Source: Paenibacillaceae bacterium (GTDB lineage Bacteria > Bacillota > Bacilli > Paenibacillales > NBRC-103111). Taken from it: a stretch of DNA of 64,000 nt. The notes under the pieces are model-generated. The model was not told where the DNA came from. It saw nothing but the letters and a program-made list of their open reading frames with translations, and ran no database searches. The first letter of the stretch is position 1. The number at the start of each line of letters is the position of its first letter. The stretch covers positions 124,001 to 188,000 of the forward strand of contig JAQSYI010000014.1 of NCBI GenBank assembly GCA_029256185.1, given 5' to 3'. The position numbers and the translations under genes are program-made. Below are positions 55,237 through 63,051 of this stretch, piece after piece.

Positions 55237-56130
55237 ATGCGGTACTTTCACTTTCAGGATTTTATGGAAGAGGACTTTCCGTTCAAAATAGAGGTTCGGG
55301 ATCATACCTTTCCCTTCGATAACCATCAAGAGCATGCCCACGACTACTTTCAGGTCTGTTACCTGAACAGGGGAAGCTGCCTCCATCAGGTCAACGGCAA
55401 ACAAGCCACTCTGGTCAAGGGCGATCTGTTCTCCATCCCCCCCGATTACCGGCACAAGATCGACCTGCTTCCCGATAAGGAATTGCAGATTATTCTGATT
55501 GATTTTATGCCCTTCCTGCTGGACCGCAGCCTGCGGGATCTCAAGGAAATGCATCAATTCATAGATTTCGCCTTCATCCAGCCCTTCGCCGCCTTGAATG
55601 ACGAGCCTCTGCCCAAGCTGAATCTGTCCCATGAGGGTCAGGCGGAGACAGAGGCCCTGATCGCCGACATGATGCGGGAGCTGGAGCTGAAGCGGGACGG
55701 CTATACCCTCCTGGTCAAAGCGGATCTGACCCGCCTCCTGGTGATTGCCGGAAGAGAATACGCCCGCTTCATGGCGGAGAGCCCGGGACAGCGGATCGTC
55801 AGCGCCAACCGCAAGGGTATGGAGGAGGCAGTCGCCTATATCGGGCTTCATTATTGCGAGGAGCTCACCCTGCAATCAGCCGCGGCCAAGGCATGTGTTT
55901 CTCCATCCTATTTCAGCAGCATGTTCAAGGCCTGGAAGGGTGTCACCTTCGTCGAATACGTCACCGCCCTGCGTCTGAAGGAGGCTCAGCGCCTGCTCAG
56001 GGAAACGGACCGGAGTGTGGAGGAGATCGCCCTGGCCGCAGGCTTCAACCATCTGACCCACTTCCACCGGGTATTCAAGCGGCATACCGGGCTGACTCCC
56101 CATGAGCTGCGGAAGCGCAGCCTCAACTAA
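55237..56130 (+). CDS. AraC-family regulator, divergent from GH42-manA
   Basis: 297 residues. Cupin-type sensor domain (DNHQEHAHDYFQVCYLNRGSC region, about 1-150) and a C-terminal AraC helix-turn-helix pair (about 190-292; AAAKACVSPSYFSSMFKAWK, then IALAAGFNHLTHFHRVFKRH). GGAGGA lies about 10 nt before the ATG. Divergent orientation suggests that it controls the GH42-manA operon in response to a sugar bound in the cupin pocket. It is followed by two palindromes of the AACGGAAATTTTTT type. Confidence 0.92.
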   Translation: MRYFHFQDFMEEDFPFKIEVRDHTFPFDNHQEHAHDYFQVCYLNRGSCLHQVNGKQATLVKGDLFSIPPDYRHKIDLLPDKELQIILIDFMPFLLDRSLRDLKEMHQFIDFAFIQPFAALNDEPLPKLNLSHEGQAETEALIADMMRELELKRDGYTLLVKADLTRLLVIAGREYARFMAESPGQRIVSANRKGMEEAVAYIGLHYCEELTLQSAAAKACVSPSYFSSMFKAWKGVTFVEYVTALRLKEAQRLLRETDRSVEEIALAAGFNHLTHFHRVFKRHTGLTPHELRKRSLN

Positions 56131-56153
56131 CGGTTTCCCGCCCCGCTTACTCC

Positions 56154-56225
56154 TAACGGAAATTTTTTCTGCTAAATCTCGGTAAATACCGAAAAGTGTC
56201 CTGATGGCGGAAAAAATTTCCGTTA
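56154..56225. repeat. Two-palindrome element, 51-bp spacing
   Basis: Two 21-bp palindromes of the GGAAATTTTTTCC family start at 56154 and 56205 with a 30-bp spacer, identical in geometry to one half of the four-palindrome elements. Each has slightly decayed arms (TAACGG...CTGCTA and TGGCGG...CCGTTA). Confidence 0.85.
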
Positions 56226-56476
56226 ACCTCGTCCCATACCCCCTTATTTCCAGTTTATTCCTTACTTGATCTATGGAGAAAGCATCTCCTTCCTCGGAAT
56301 CGGATACTTTCTGTCCCGAAACTTTCCCGAAATAACCGGATCCCGTCATTTCATTCATCAATAGAGTCGCTTAAGCGGCATGGAAGTCTGTCATCAATCA
56401 GGCCGCGCAAGCGGCGTGGAAGTCTGATCTGCTGGGAAAAGGCTCCTACCCCAGAATGATATACTTTCTAATCGTT

Positions 56477-56528
56477 AAAAAAATACGGGTACCGGGCCAC
56501 CTTTTGCAGTGGTCTTCCGGTACCCGTA
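56477..56528 (-). terminator. Rho-independent terminator of the acetyl esterase gene
   Basis: TACGGGTACCGG pairs with CCGGTACCCGTA, with an inner pairing of GCCACC and GTGGTC type; the minus strand ends in TTTTTTTAACG. It lies about 46 bp past the stop. Confidence 0.85.
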
Positions 56529-56573
56529 CTCGTTTACTGCTTCTTATGATATCAGCCGTTCCATAAATGCGGT

Positions 56574-57524
56574 TTACAAAACCTGCTCCTGAATGAACCG
56601 CAGCACCTTGCGCACATGCTTGCCTCCCGGCGTGTGGCCGTTGAACGGATGCATCTCGATCCGCTTGGGCGAGGTGATCCTGTTGTAGGCGGCGAACACG
56701 GATTCAGGCGGACACACGGAATCCTTGAAGCCTACGCTGACCAATACCGGAATGCGGATCCGGTCGGCCAGATTCATATTGTCGAAATAACTTAATGTAT
56801 GCAGCACCGTATCCAGACGTTCCGGGTAGCGGGAAATATAATCCGCAGCCTCAGTAATGGAGCCGGTGGAATTAAAGATGGTCCAGTCCATGTTGCACAT
56901 ATTGGGGATATCGGCAACTGCGAAGGCATGCTTGGTACCAATGGCGCTGACGGCCAGAGCCAGTCCGCCCCCTTGGCTTCCTCCTGCGACTCCCACACGG
57001 GAAGAGTCAACCTCCGGCTGCTCGCATACCCAATCCACAGCGCGGATGGCATCCGTTACAACCGATTTGTAGTAGCAGGTTTCCGGACTGGTGATGCCTC
57101 TGGTGACCCAGCCCTTTGTTTGGCCGCCCTCCTGAGGTGTGGCATCCCCGGTTTCACCGGCTTGTCCGCGGATATCAATAGAGAACACAGCCAGTCCTGC
57201 GAGCAGATAATGGGCAAATTGTTCCGGCATCCCTCTGTTTCCTGTATACCCGTGATAATTGACAATACAGGGATAGCTGGCCTTGCCGAAGAAGGACGGG
57301 ACCAGATAAATGCCGTGAATCTGCGTACCGTCCAATCCTTCATAAACCACGTCATAAGCGTCTACACCGATGAGGGGAGTATCCACTCTGGTTCTTCGCC
57401 CGCTAAGCGGAGTATCGCGGATTTCTTGGTTGATCCTGGACCAGAACTGCTCCAGATCCTCCGGAGTCGTCAACTGCGGTTCAATCGCCTCTAATTCTTT
57501 GATCTTCCGTTCAATAAAATTCAT
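56574..57524 (-). CDS. Acetyl-xylan esterase / cephalosporin-C deacetylase (CE7, AXE1)
   Basis: 316 residues, the usual size of CE7 esterases, cytoplasmic. The triad is visible: S183 in GGSQGG, D268 in GFKDSVCP and H297 in FNGHTPGGKH; the RGQ motif of the family is in DIRGQAGE. They remove acetyl groups from imported xylo-oligosaccharides and other acetylated sugars. The start is uncertain: this ATG has GGGAG 13 nt away, and a GTG/ATG pair 27-30 bp upstream has only a weak site. Followed by a strong terminator; the AraC gene further upstream is on the same strand. Confidence 0.92.
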   Translation of the reverse strand: MNFIERKIKELEAIEPQLTTPEDLEQFWSRINQEIRDTPLSGRRTRVDTPLIGVDAYDVVYEGLDGTQIHGIYLVPSFFGKASYPCIVNYHGYTGNRGMPEQFAHYLLAGLAVFSIDIRGQAGETGDATPQEGGQTKGWVTRGITSPETCYYKSVVTDAIRAVDWVCEQPEVDSSRVGVAGGSQGGGLALAVSAIGTKHAFAVADIPNMCNMDWTIFNSTGSITEAADYISRYPERLDTVLHTLSYFDNMNLADRIRIPVLVSVGFKDSVCPPESVFAAYNRITSPKRIEMHPFNGHTPGGKHVRKVLRFIQEQVL

Positions 57525-57873
57525 GCCTTTCTCTTGCTCCCTTCCCGCCATCACTTTTTATCCGGCAACCTGACATACCTACATCGCTTACATTATGAAT
57601 TCCGTCTTCAATGAGGTCAACATAAAGTCGCCGACCCCCGGTAATTTGTACAGCAATCTGAAGCAATTCCGTGAACTTCCGTTTTTTTAGGGGAAGCGGA
57701 TATAACTTTTATGCATATAGGCCAAGGCGGTGGCAAAACTACAGGGTAATTCTGCCTGGAACTAGGATTCACACTGGCGTCGTCTTGATGAAGCAGAGCA
57801 CGGGTACCTGATCTTCGGCAAGAATAAGGACCATGCGAAAAGAAGGGCGACCGTGTTATATCAGGTTAGCAAC
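57525..57873. other. Intergenic region without recognisable gene
   Basis: About 350 bp before the esterase start. The right part (about 57720-57870) has coding-like composition but stop codons in all frames; it may be a gene remnant. Nothing else was seen. Confidence 0.4.
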
Positions 57874-58749
57874 CTACCAATGCCCCTGGCTCATCTTCCG
57901 GTAAGCCCCCGGGGTCATGCCCAGCTTGGCGGTAAACAGACGCACCAGATAGTTGGGGTCGCCAATTCCCACCCGGTCTCCGATCTCGGGAATGGTGAGC
58001 ACCGTGTGGGAAAGCAGCTTCTGCGCCTCTTCCAGGCGGAGATAGAGCACATACTGAAGCGGGGTTTTGCCCGTATGCTTCTTCATGCAGCGTGTGATGT
58101 AGTCGAACTGGAAGTGCAGAGCCTCCTCCATCGTTCCCGAGTCAAAGGGCTGCCGCCAGCGCTTGTCCAGGTAATCAGCAGCCGCCCTGCTGACTCTGGC
58201 GGAGGGCGACGGGGTTTCGGAGCGGGAGCATTCCCGCTGCAGCGCGGCTAAAAACTCCGTATGCAGCAGATGCAGGCGGATCGCATTCTCTGAGCTCAGA
58301 CGGCTATGAATCTCGTTCATCGCATCCAGTATAGGGGTGACCTGCTGCAAGTCAATCCGGGCCCGCTTCGGAATGTACAGATACTGAAGCGAGGAGGGAG
58401 CCTGGTCGAAATCGGAGCCTCTGTCAATCAACGCAGACCAGGCAATATGCTCCTGTTCAACCCGTACAGCCCGGTTGGCATGGACGAAATGCACCCAATA
58501 AATCTCCGTTACTTCCTCGCAAGGCAGATGCCCCCAATGAGGCTTGTCCGGCTCCAGCACCAGAAGATCACCAGGACCAATGCTGTAGGGTGCATCATCC
58601 TCCGTCATATAGAGGGTACCCCGTTTGACCAGAAGAAGATCGTATACGCCAAAAGTCCGCTTGAAATGCTGGTTTCCCGGCTGCCAGAAGCCATGGCCCA
58701 CCGTAAGAAGCTGGGGCACGGGCGGGATAATGAATTGCAGGCAAATCAT
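57874..58749 (-). CDS. AraC-family regulator, divergent from GHL6-type hydrolase
   Basis: 291 residues. Cupin-like sensor region (FGVYDLLLVKRGTLYM, IGPGDLLVLEPDKPHWG) and a C-terminal AraC domain (about 185-285; a first helix-turn-helix near MEEALHFQFDYITRCMKKH, then GDRVGIGDPNYLVRLFTAK). GGAGGG lies five nt before the ATG. It is divergent from the hydrolase gene with 129 bp between the starts, so it is the likely activator of that gene; whether it also acts on the esterase gene is open. Confidence 0.92.
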   Translation of the reverse strand: MICLQFIIPPVPQLLTVGHGFWQPGNQHFKRTFGVYDLLLVKRGTLYMTEDDAPYSIGPGDLLVLEPDKPHWGHLPCEEVTEIYWVHFVHANRAVRVEQEHIAWSALIDRGSDFDQAPSSLQYLYIPKRARIDLQQVTPILDAMNEIHSRLSSENAIRLHLLHTEFLAALQRECSRSETPSPSARVSRAAADYLDKRWRQPFDSGTMEEALHFQFDYITRCMKKHTGKTPLQYVLYLRLEEAQKLLSHTVLTIPEIGDRVGIGDPNYLVRLFTAKLGMTPGAYRKMSQGHW

Positions 58750-58878
58750 ATTAGCCCTCCAACCACAAGTCGATTTTGTGCTGTCTGAAGTCTATTTTAA
58801 CACTGTATCAACGGAGAGAAAAGGATTACATTAACATTGAATCGAAATTGAATTTATACCTTGGGAGCGATAAAACCT

Positions 58879-60849
58879 ATGCGATTTCGTCAGGTACATT
58901 TGGATTTTCATACCTCTGAGGCCATTCCGGCAATAGGAGCCGAATTTTCGAAGAAACAGTTTCAGCAGATGCTTCAAGAAGGGCATGTGGACTCCATCAC
59001 CGTGTTCTCCAAGTGCCATCACGGCTGGGCCTATCATCCAAGCGAGGCCAATGAGCAGCACCCTGATTTGGATTTCGACTTGTTGGGAAGCATGATCGAA
59101 GCCGCCCATGAAATCGGGGTCAAAACCCCCGTCTACCTGTCGGCGGGACTGGATGAGAAGATGGCGCGCCGCCATCCGGAGTGGCTGATCCGCAATGCGG
59201 AGGATTCCACCCAATGGGCCAAGGGCTTCCTGACGCCGGGTTATCATGAATTCTGTTTCAATACCCCTTTCCTGGATATTCTGCTGGCCCAGATCGAAGA
59301 AGTGGTCAACCGCTATGACGCAGACGGCATCTTCTTGGACATTGTCGGCGCCCGCAAGTGCTATTGCCAATATTGTGTGGCCAGCTTGCGCAAGGCCGGA
59401 CTTGATCCGCGGGACGAGAAGGCCGTAGCCGCCCTTGGCGAGGAAACCTACCTGAACTATACCCGCCGCGTCCGGGAAACCATCCACAGCATCAAGCCGG
59501 ACATGCCCATCTTTCATAACGGAGGACATCAGCGCCGCGGCCGCCGGGACTTGGCCCAGGCGAATACCCATCTGGAGCTGGAATCCCTTCCAACCGGCGG
59601 ATGGGGCTACGATCATTTCCCCTTGTCCGCCCGCTATGCCCAGACTGTAGGAATGGAATTCCTGGGGATGACCGGCAAATTCAACACCTCCTGGGGCGAA
59701 TTCGGCGGCTACAAGCATCCTAACGCCCTGCGGTTCGAGACCGCGCTAAGCCTGGCCCACGGCGCCAAGTGCTCCATCGGTGACCAGCTTCATCCCAACG
59801 GCCTGATGGATGAGGCCACCTACTCTCTGATCGGCGCAGCTTATGCCGAGGTGGAAGCCAAGGAGCCCTGGTGCGACAAGGTGACCAGTGTGGCCGATGT
59901 TGCCATTCTGTCACTGGAAGCTGCAAGAGAAGAATTCCCCGGCGAGAAGGGCGGGCGTCCCCGCAATAATATGTCGGATGCCGGAGCCGTCCGGATGCTG
60001 ACCGAGGGTCATTATCTGTTCGATGTTATCGATACGCAGGCGGATTTCCACAGCTACAAGGTGCTGGTGCTGCCCGATGATATTATTCTGTGGCCGGAGC
60101 TGACCGCCAAACTGCAGGCTTATCTGGACCGGGGCGGCAAGGTGCTGGCAACCGGACGCTCAGGCATGAACATCGAGGGAAATGCGTTTGAGCTTGACTT
60201 GGGAGTAACCTGGCTGGAGGAAAATCCTTATTGCCCGGATTATTTCTATCCGGACTTTGCCCCGAATGCCCTGAAGCCCGCTTCCTTCGTCATGTATGAG
60301 CGTGGTCAGCGGATCGCTCTTAACGGCGGAGTTGTCCTGGGAAGACGGGAGAATCCTTATTTCAACCGGGATGTGTTCACCTTCTGCTCCCATAAGCACA
60401 CTCCCAGCAGTCTGTCCGACGGCGGCCCCGGCATGGTCGAGAGTGCGAACGGCATCTATCTGGCGTGGAACGTGTTCAGTGAATATGCCGACAACGGCCA
60501 TCTGATCCTGAAGGAAGCCGTGCTCTACGCTCTGGGACGGCTATTGCCTGCTCCGGTGCTTGAGACCGATCTGTCGGCACAGGGAATAGTCACCTTGCAG
60601 CATCAGCAAGCCGAAGGGCGCTATGTAAACCACCTGCTGTTTGCCACCCCGGTCAAAAAAGGCAAGGTCGAAGTAATCGAGGACATCGTACCTCTCTATA
60701 ACGTTACGGTGTCTCTGCGGCTGCCCTCTCCCGTGAAGCGGGTGTATCTGGCTCCGCAGCAAACCGAGCTTCCCTTCACGGAAGCGGACGGGCAAGTGAC
60801 CTATACGCTTCCTTATCTGGAAAACCACCAGATGGTGGTGTTGGAGTAA
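58879..60849 (+). CDS. GHL6/GH151-like glycoside hydrolase with beta-galactosidase trimerisation domain
   Basis: 656 residues, cytoplasmic. The opening FRQVHLDFHTSEAIPAIG, then VFSKCHHGWAYHPSE and DGIFLDIVGARKCYCQYC, match the GHL6 barrel (PF14871); a glutamine amidotransferase-like trimerisation domain follows (about 340-560; VLVLPDDIILWPELTAKL, GGKVLATG). Characterised GH151 alpha-L-fucosidases, one of them from Paenibacillus, have this layout as far as I recall, so fucoside cleavage is a reasonable guess but unproven. D in FLDIVGAR may be the nucleophile. GGGAG lies 11 nt before the ATG. Paired with a divergent AraC regulator. Confidence 0.82.
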   Translation: MRFRQVHLDFHTSEAIPAIGAEFSKKQFQQMLQEGHVDSITVFSKCHHGWAYHPSEANEQHPDLDFDLLGSMIEAAHEIGVKTPVYLSAGLDEKMARRHPEWLIRNAEDSTQWAKGFLTPGYHEFCFNTPFLDILLAQIEEVVNRYDADGIFLDIVGARKCYCQYCVASLRKAGLDPRDEKAVAALGEETYLNYTRRVRETIHSIKPDMPIFHNGGHQRRGRRDLAQANTHLELESLPTGGWGYDHFPLSARYAQTVGMEFLGMTGKFNTSWGEFGGYKHPNALRFETALSLAHGAKCSIGDQLHPNGLMDEATYSLIGAAYAEVEAKEPWCDKVTSVADVAILSLEAAREEFPGEKGGRPRNNMSDAGAVRMLTEGHYLFDVIDTQADFHSYKVLVLPDDIILWPELTAKLQAYLDRGGKVLATGRSGMNIEGNAFELDLGVTWLEENPYCPDYFYPDFAPNALKPASFVMYERGQRIALNGGVVLGRRENPYFNRDVFTFCSHKHTPSSLSDGGPGMVESANGIYLAWNVFSEYADNGHLILKEAVLYALGRLLPAPVLETDLSAQGIVTLQHQQAEGRYVNHLLFATPVKKGKVEVIEDIVPLYNVTVSLRLPSPVKRVYLAPQQTELPFTEADGQVTYTLPYLENHQMVVLE

Positions 60850-61103
60850 CAGCGGCCTGGTTGAGAACGGCGCTTAAGCAGCTGCAAGCTATGGGGGCGG
60901 CGCGGCGCTGTTCAGAGGCAGACACGCGCGACGGAGGGCACGGCGGCATGTGCAGGTAGACGGTGTTTTGCGGGGGGCATGGCGGTGGCGCGGTGCTGTT
61001 TTGAGGCGGGCATTCAGCGTTTTCGCTCGGGTAGTACCGAGACTCGCAGACTACTGGCGTAAAAGCCGAGAGAGCAGTCCCAAGGGTTGGAGTGGGTAGA
61101 ACA

Positions 61104-61170
61104 TAACGGAAAAAATTTCCGTTATGTTCTACATTTGAACTCTTCCGGCTGAAATAACGGAAAAAATTTC
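61104..61170. repeat. Left part of the IS-split four-palindrome element
   Basis: The palindrome at 61104-61124 is perfect and is extended by further complementary arms to 35 bp (61097-61131). The second one begins at 61155, 51 bp on, and is cut after AACGGAAAAAATTTC by the IS. Its missing half is found at 62650-62665 on the other side of the IS. Confidence 0.9.
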
Positions 61171-62649
61171 ATTAGCGTTGCATAAAACCTTACACATCAC
61201 CTTACCGGACGATTGTGTACAATTTTCAGATAATTAAACGAGACCCCCAAATCAAAAAAGCCGGCACCCTCTCAAGAAGGTTATCCATCGTCATCCATTT
61301 ATTGGTTGTTTTATTTTGTTTTTACCTTTTCTTGCTTCGTTCTTTTTCCCATCACCACTTCACTTGCTCGCACCTTTCGCGACGGAGCAGGGCCTTCCCG
61401 CTTTCGTCGCCCTGCGCTGGTTCGGCTGGGTTCTCGCTTCATTTCTTCCTGGAATGCTTTCCAGCCTTTTAGCGCATACACCCGTACCAGTTGAAGCAGG
61501 CTCCACATGTTTTTCTTCGTTCCCGTCTCCTGCTTCATCAAAAACGTCAACCCGTACGCCACCAGCGCCAGAAACACGTGATTCCATACCGCCTCCGGCT
61601 GGTGACTGTATAACCGAGCCATCTTTAAATGTTGCTTCATCCACTTGAAAAACAGTTCGATGAGCCATCTCTGGCGGTAGATTTCCGCTACTTCTGCGGC
61701 CGACAGGTCCCATAGCGTCGTGGCCAAGCGGTAAAAGCGTCCTTGGCTGTCTTGGAATTCCACCAGTCGCAGCGGCTCTTTCATGGTCGTTTTGGCATTT
61801 TTGCCCATGATGACGATGGCATCCCGCAGGATATGAGGCGTTTGGGGATCAAGAGGACGCTCTTCTTGAACCTCCGCATGATGATGGTTGCTGACCCGGA
61901 TGACGAAGGACAGCTTATCCGCCGCCCAGCGCTGCATCCGTTTGTAGCAGACATAGCCGCGGTCCATCACATACGTCACATCCGAATCGACGACCAGCTC
62001 ATCGGAGCCTTCATAGTCACTGATTTTTCCCAGAGAGGGAACGATCTTATCCGGATAAGCGGTGTCTTTATTGATGATCATCAACCGGGTGTGGACTTTA
62101 ATCCCGCTGCGGTGCTTGGTGACCTTCGTCCAATCGGCCAGGTGAAAAGGCAAATGGATGTTGGTGGAATCGATCAGTGCCAACATCCCCTCTGTCCGGG
62201 AAGGAAGGTGGGAACAAACCTGCTGCACGACACTTCGGAACAAGGCTTCGGTTACTTCCACCGGCAGTTGATTGATGCTCCGGCTCAATTGAGACTTGTG
62301 GATGGAAGAGAGTTCAAACTCCTGCTGAAGCGTAGATTCCGCACGAATCGTATCTGAGATGTAGGAAAGAGAAGGCCATTGCAGGAGCTGAGCGGACACA
62401 AAGATCTTGATGAGCTTGGCCGCGGTCAGTTTGTGCGTACGGTAATCCAGTACAGGCGAAACAAAATCTTGAAGGGGCAGAAAAGATAAACATTGACGAA
62501 TGACAGGGAAATCCACTACACTCAAGGGGCTGATTCTCCTTTGTTTGTGTACGGGATAACCTTCCTACACCTTACAATAGGAGATTTTTTTGGTTTTCGT
62601 CCAGTCTTTTTTTCGCATTAGCCCATGTTAGCTTTAATGCAACGCTAAT
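61171..62649 (-). mobile_element. Complete IS4-family insertion sequence (1479 bp)
   Basis: The ends are inverted repeats: ATTAGCGTTGCATAAAA on the left and, complemented, ATTAGCGTTGCATTAAA on the right (16 of 17 positions). Both sides carry the 11-bp direct duplication GAAAAAATTTC (61160-61170 and 62650-62660), within the 10-13 bp range known for IS4/IS231-type elements. One intact transposase gene fills the inside. Joining the flanks restores a perfect AACGGAAAAAATTTCCGTT palindrome, so the insertion point is the palindrome centre. Everything needed for transposition appears intact. Confidence 0.93.
61311..62525 (-). CDS. IS4-family DDE transposase
   Basis: 404 residues with a TTG start about 10 nt after AAAGGAG. 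Catalytic acids: D in ALIDSTNIHL, D in YVMDRGYVCY, and E in the IS4 signature Y-x2-R-x3-E-x6-K, read as YRQRWLIELFFKWMK. The length and the DUF4372-like N-terminus (LTAAKLIKIFVSAQLL) fit the IS4 family of Bacillales. The basic C-terminal tail of about 45 residues is low in complexity (Lys/Arg/Glu/Ser). The frame is intact, so the element may be active. Confidence 0.95.
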   Translation of the reverse strand: MSVVDFPVIRQCLSFLPLQDFVSPVLDYRTHKLTAAKLIKIFVSAQLLQWPSLSYISDTIRAESTLQQEFELSSIHKSQLSRSINQLPVEVTEALFRSVVQQVCSHLPSRTEGMLALIDSTNIHLPFHLADWTKVTKHRSGIKVHTRLMIINKDTAYPDKIVPSLGKISDYEGSDELVVDSDVTYVMDRGYVCYKRMQRWAADKLSFVIRVSNHHHAEVQEERPLDPQTPHILRDAIVIMGKNAKTTMKEPLRLVEFQDSQGRFYRLATTLWDLSAAEVAEIYRQRWLIELFFKWMKQHLKMARLYSHQPEAVWNHVFLALVAYGLTFLMKQETGTKKNMWSLLQLVRVYALKGWKAFQEEMKREPSRTSAGRRKREGPAPSRKVRASEVVMGKRTKQEKVKTK

Positions 62650-62788
62650 GAAAAAATTTCCGTTATCTCTTCTAAACCAATGCCGATACGGGGTCCAGAC
62701 ATCATTTTTTGCGAATTAACGGAAATTTTTTCCGTTAAATTCTTCTGATATGGTAGTTTTCTGCGATTAACGGAAATTTTTTCCGTTA
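62650..62788. repeat. Right part of the IS-split four-palindrome element
   Basis: It starts with the second half of the interrupted palindrome (62650-62665). Two complete 21-bp palindromes follow at 62717 and 62768, again 51 bp apart. After removing the IS and one duplication copy, the four palindromes lie at offsets 0, 51, 123 and 174. Confidence 0.9.
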
Positions 62789-62868
62789 TGCCTGGGCTTG
62801 AGCTTGAGCTTGGGCTTATACTTGGGCTTGACCTTAGGCTTACGCTTGGGGTTATGCTGATGCTTGAG
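62789..62868. repeat. Hexanucleotide-type low-complexity repeat (GGGCTT/GAGCTT)
   Basis: About a dozen degenerate hexamers of the type (G/A)(G/A)GCTT directly after the last palindrome. A minus-strand frame would read Lys-Pro-rich sequence; I do not consider it a gene. Confidence 0.7.
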
Positions 62869-62991
62869 CGAGCGAAATGCGAAATCCAATACCGAGGCGG
62901 AGTCCTGCTGCAGGGTTCGCGGTTCTCCTTGTTCACCGCTCAAGCCAGTTCCTCCCCGTTCCGTACAGCAGCATGGCATGCCCACAAACAA

Positions 62992-63023
62992 AAACCTGGC
63001 GGGAGATAAAAACCGCCAGGTTT
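62992..63023 (-). terminator. Rho-independent terminator of the partial hydrolase gene
   Basis: AAACCTGGCGG pairs with CCGCCAGGTTT over a 10-nt loop, with TTTGTTTG following on the minus strand, about 28 bp after the stop. Confidence 0.85.
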
Positions 63024-63051
63024 CTTTGTGCGCGCCGAGACAGATAACCAT

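Noticed and set aside
60850..61096. GC-rich stretch after the GHL6-type gene
   Set aside because: Weak internal similarity only; no gene, terminator or clear repeat could be supported.
62767..63051. 94-codon minus-strand frame with a Lys-Pro-rich end
   Set aside because: The tail is translated hexanucleotide repeat and the front part overlaps the terminator of the neighbouring hydrolase gene.
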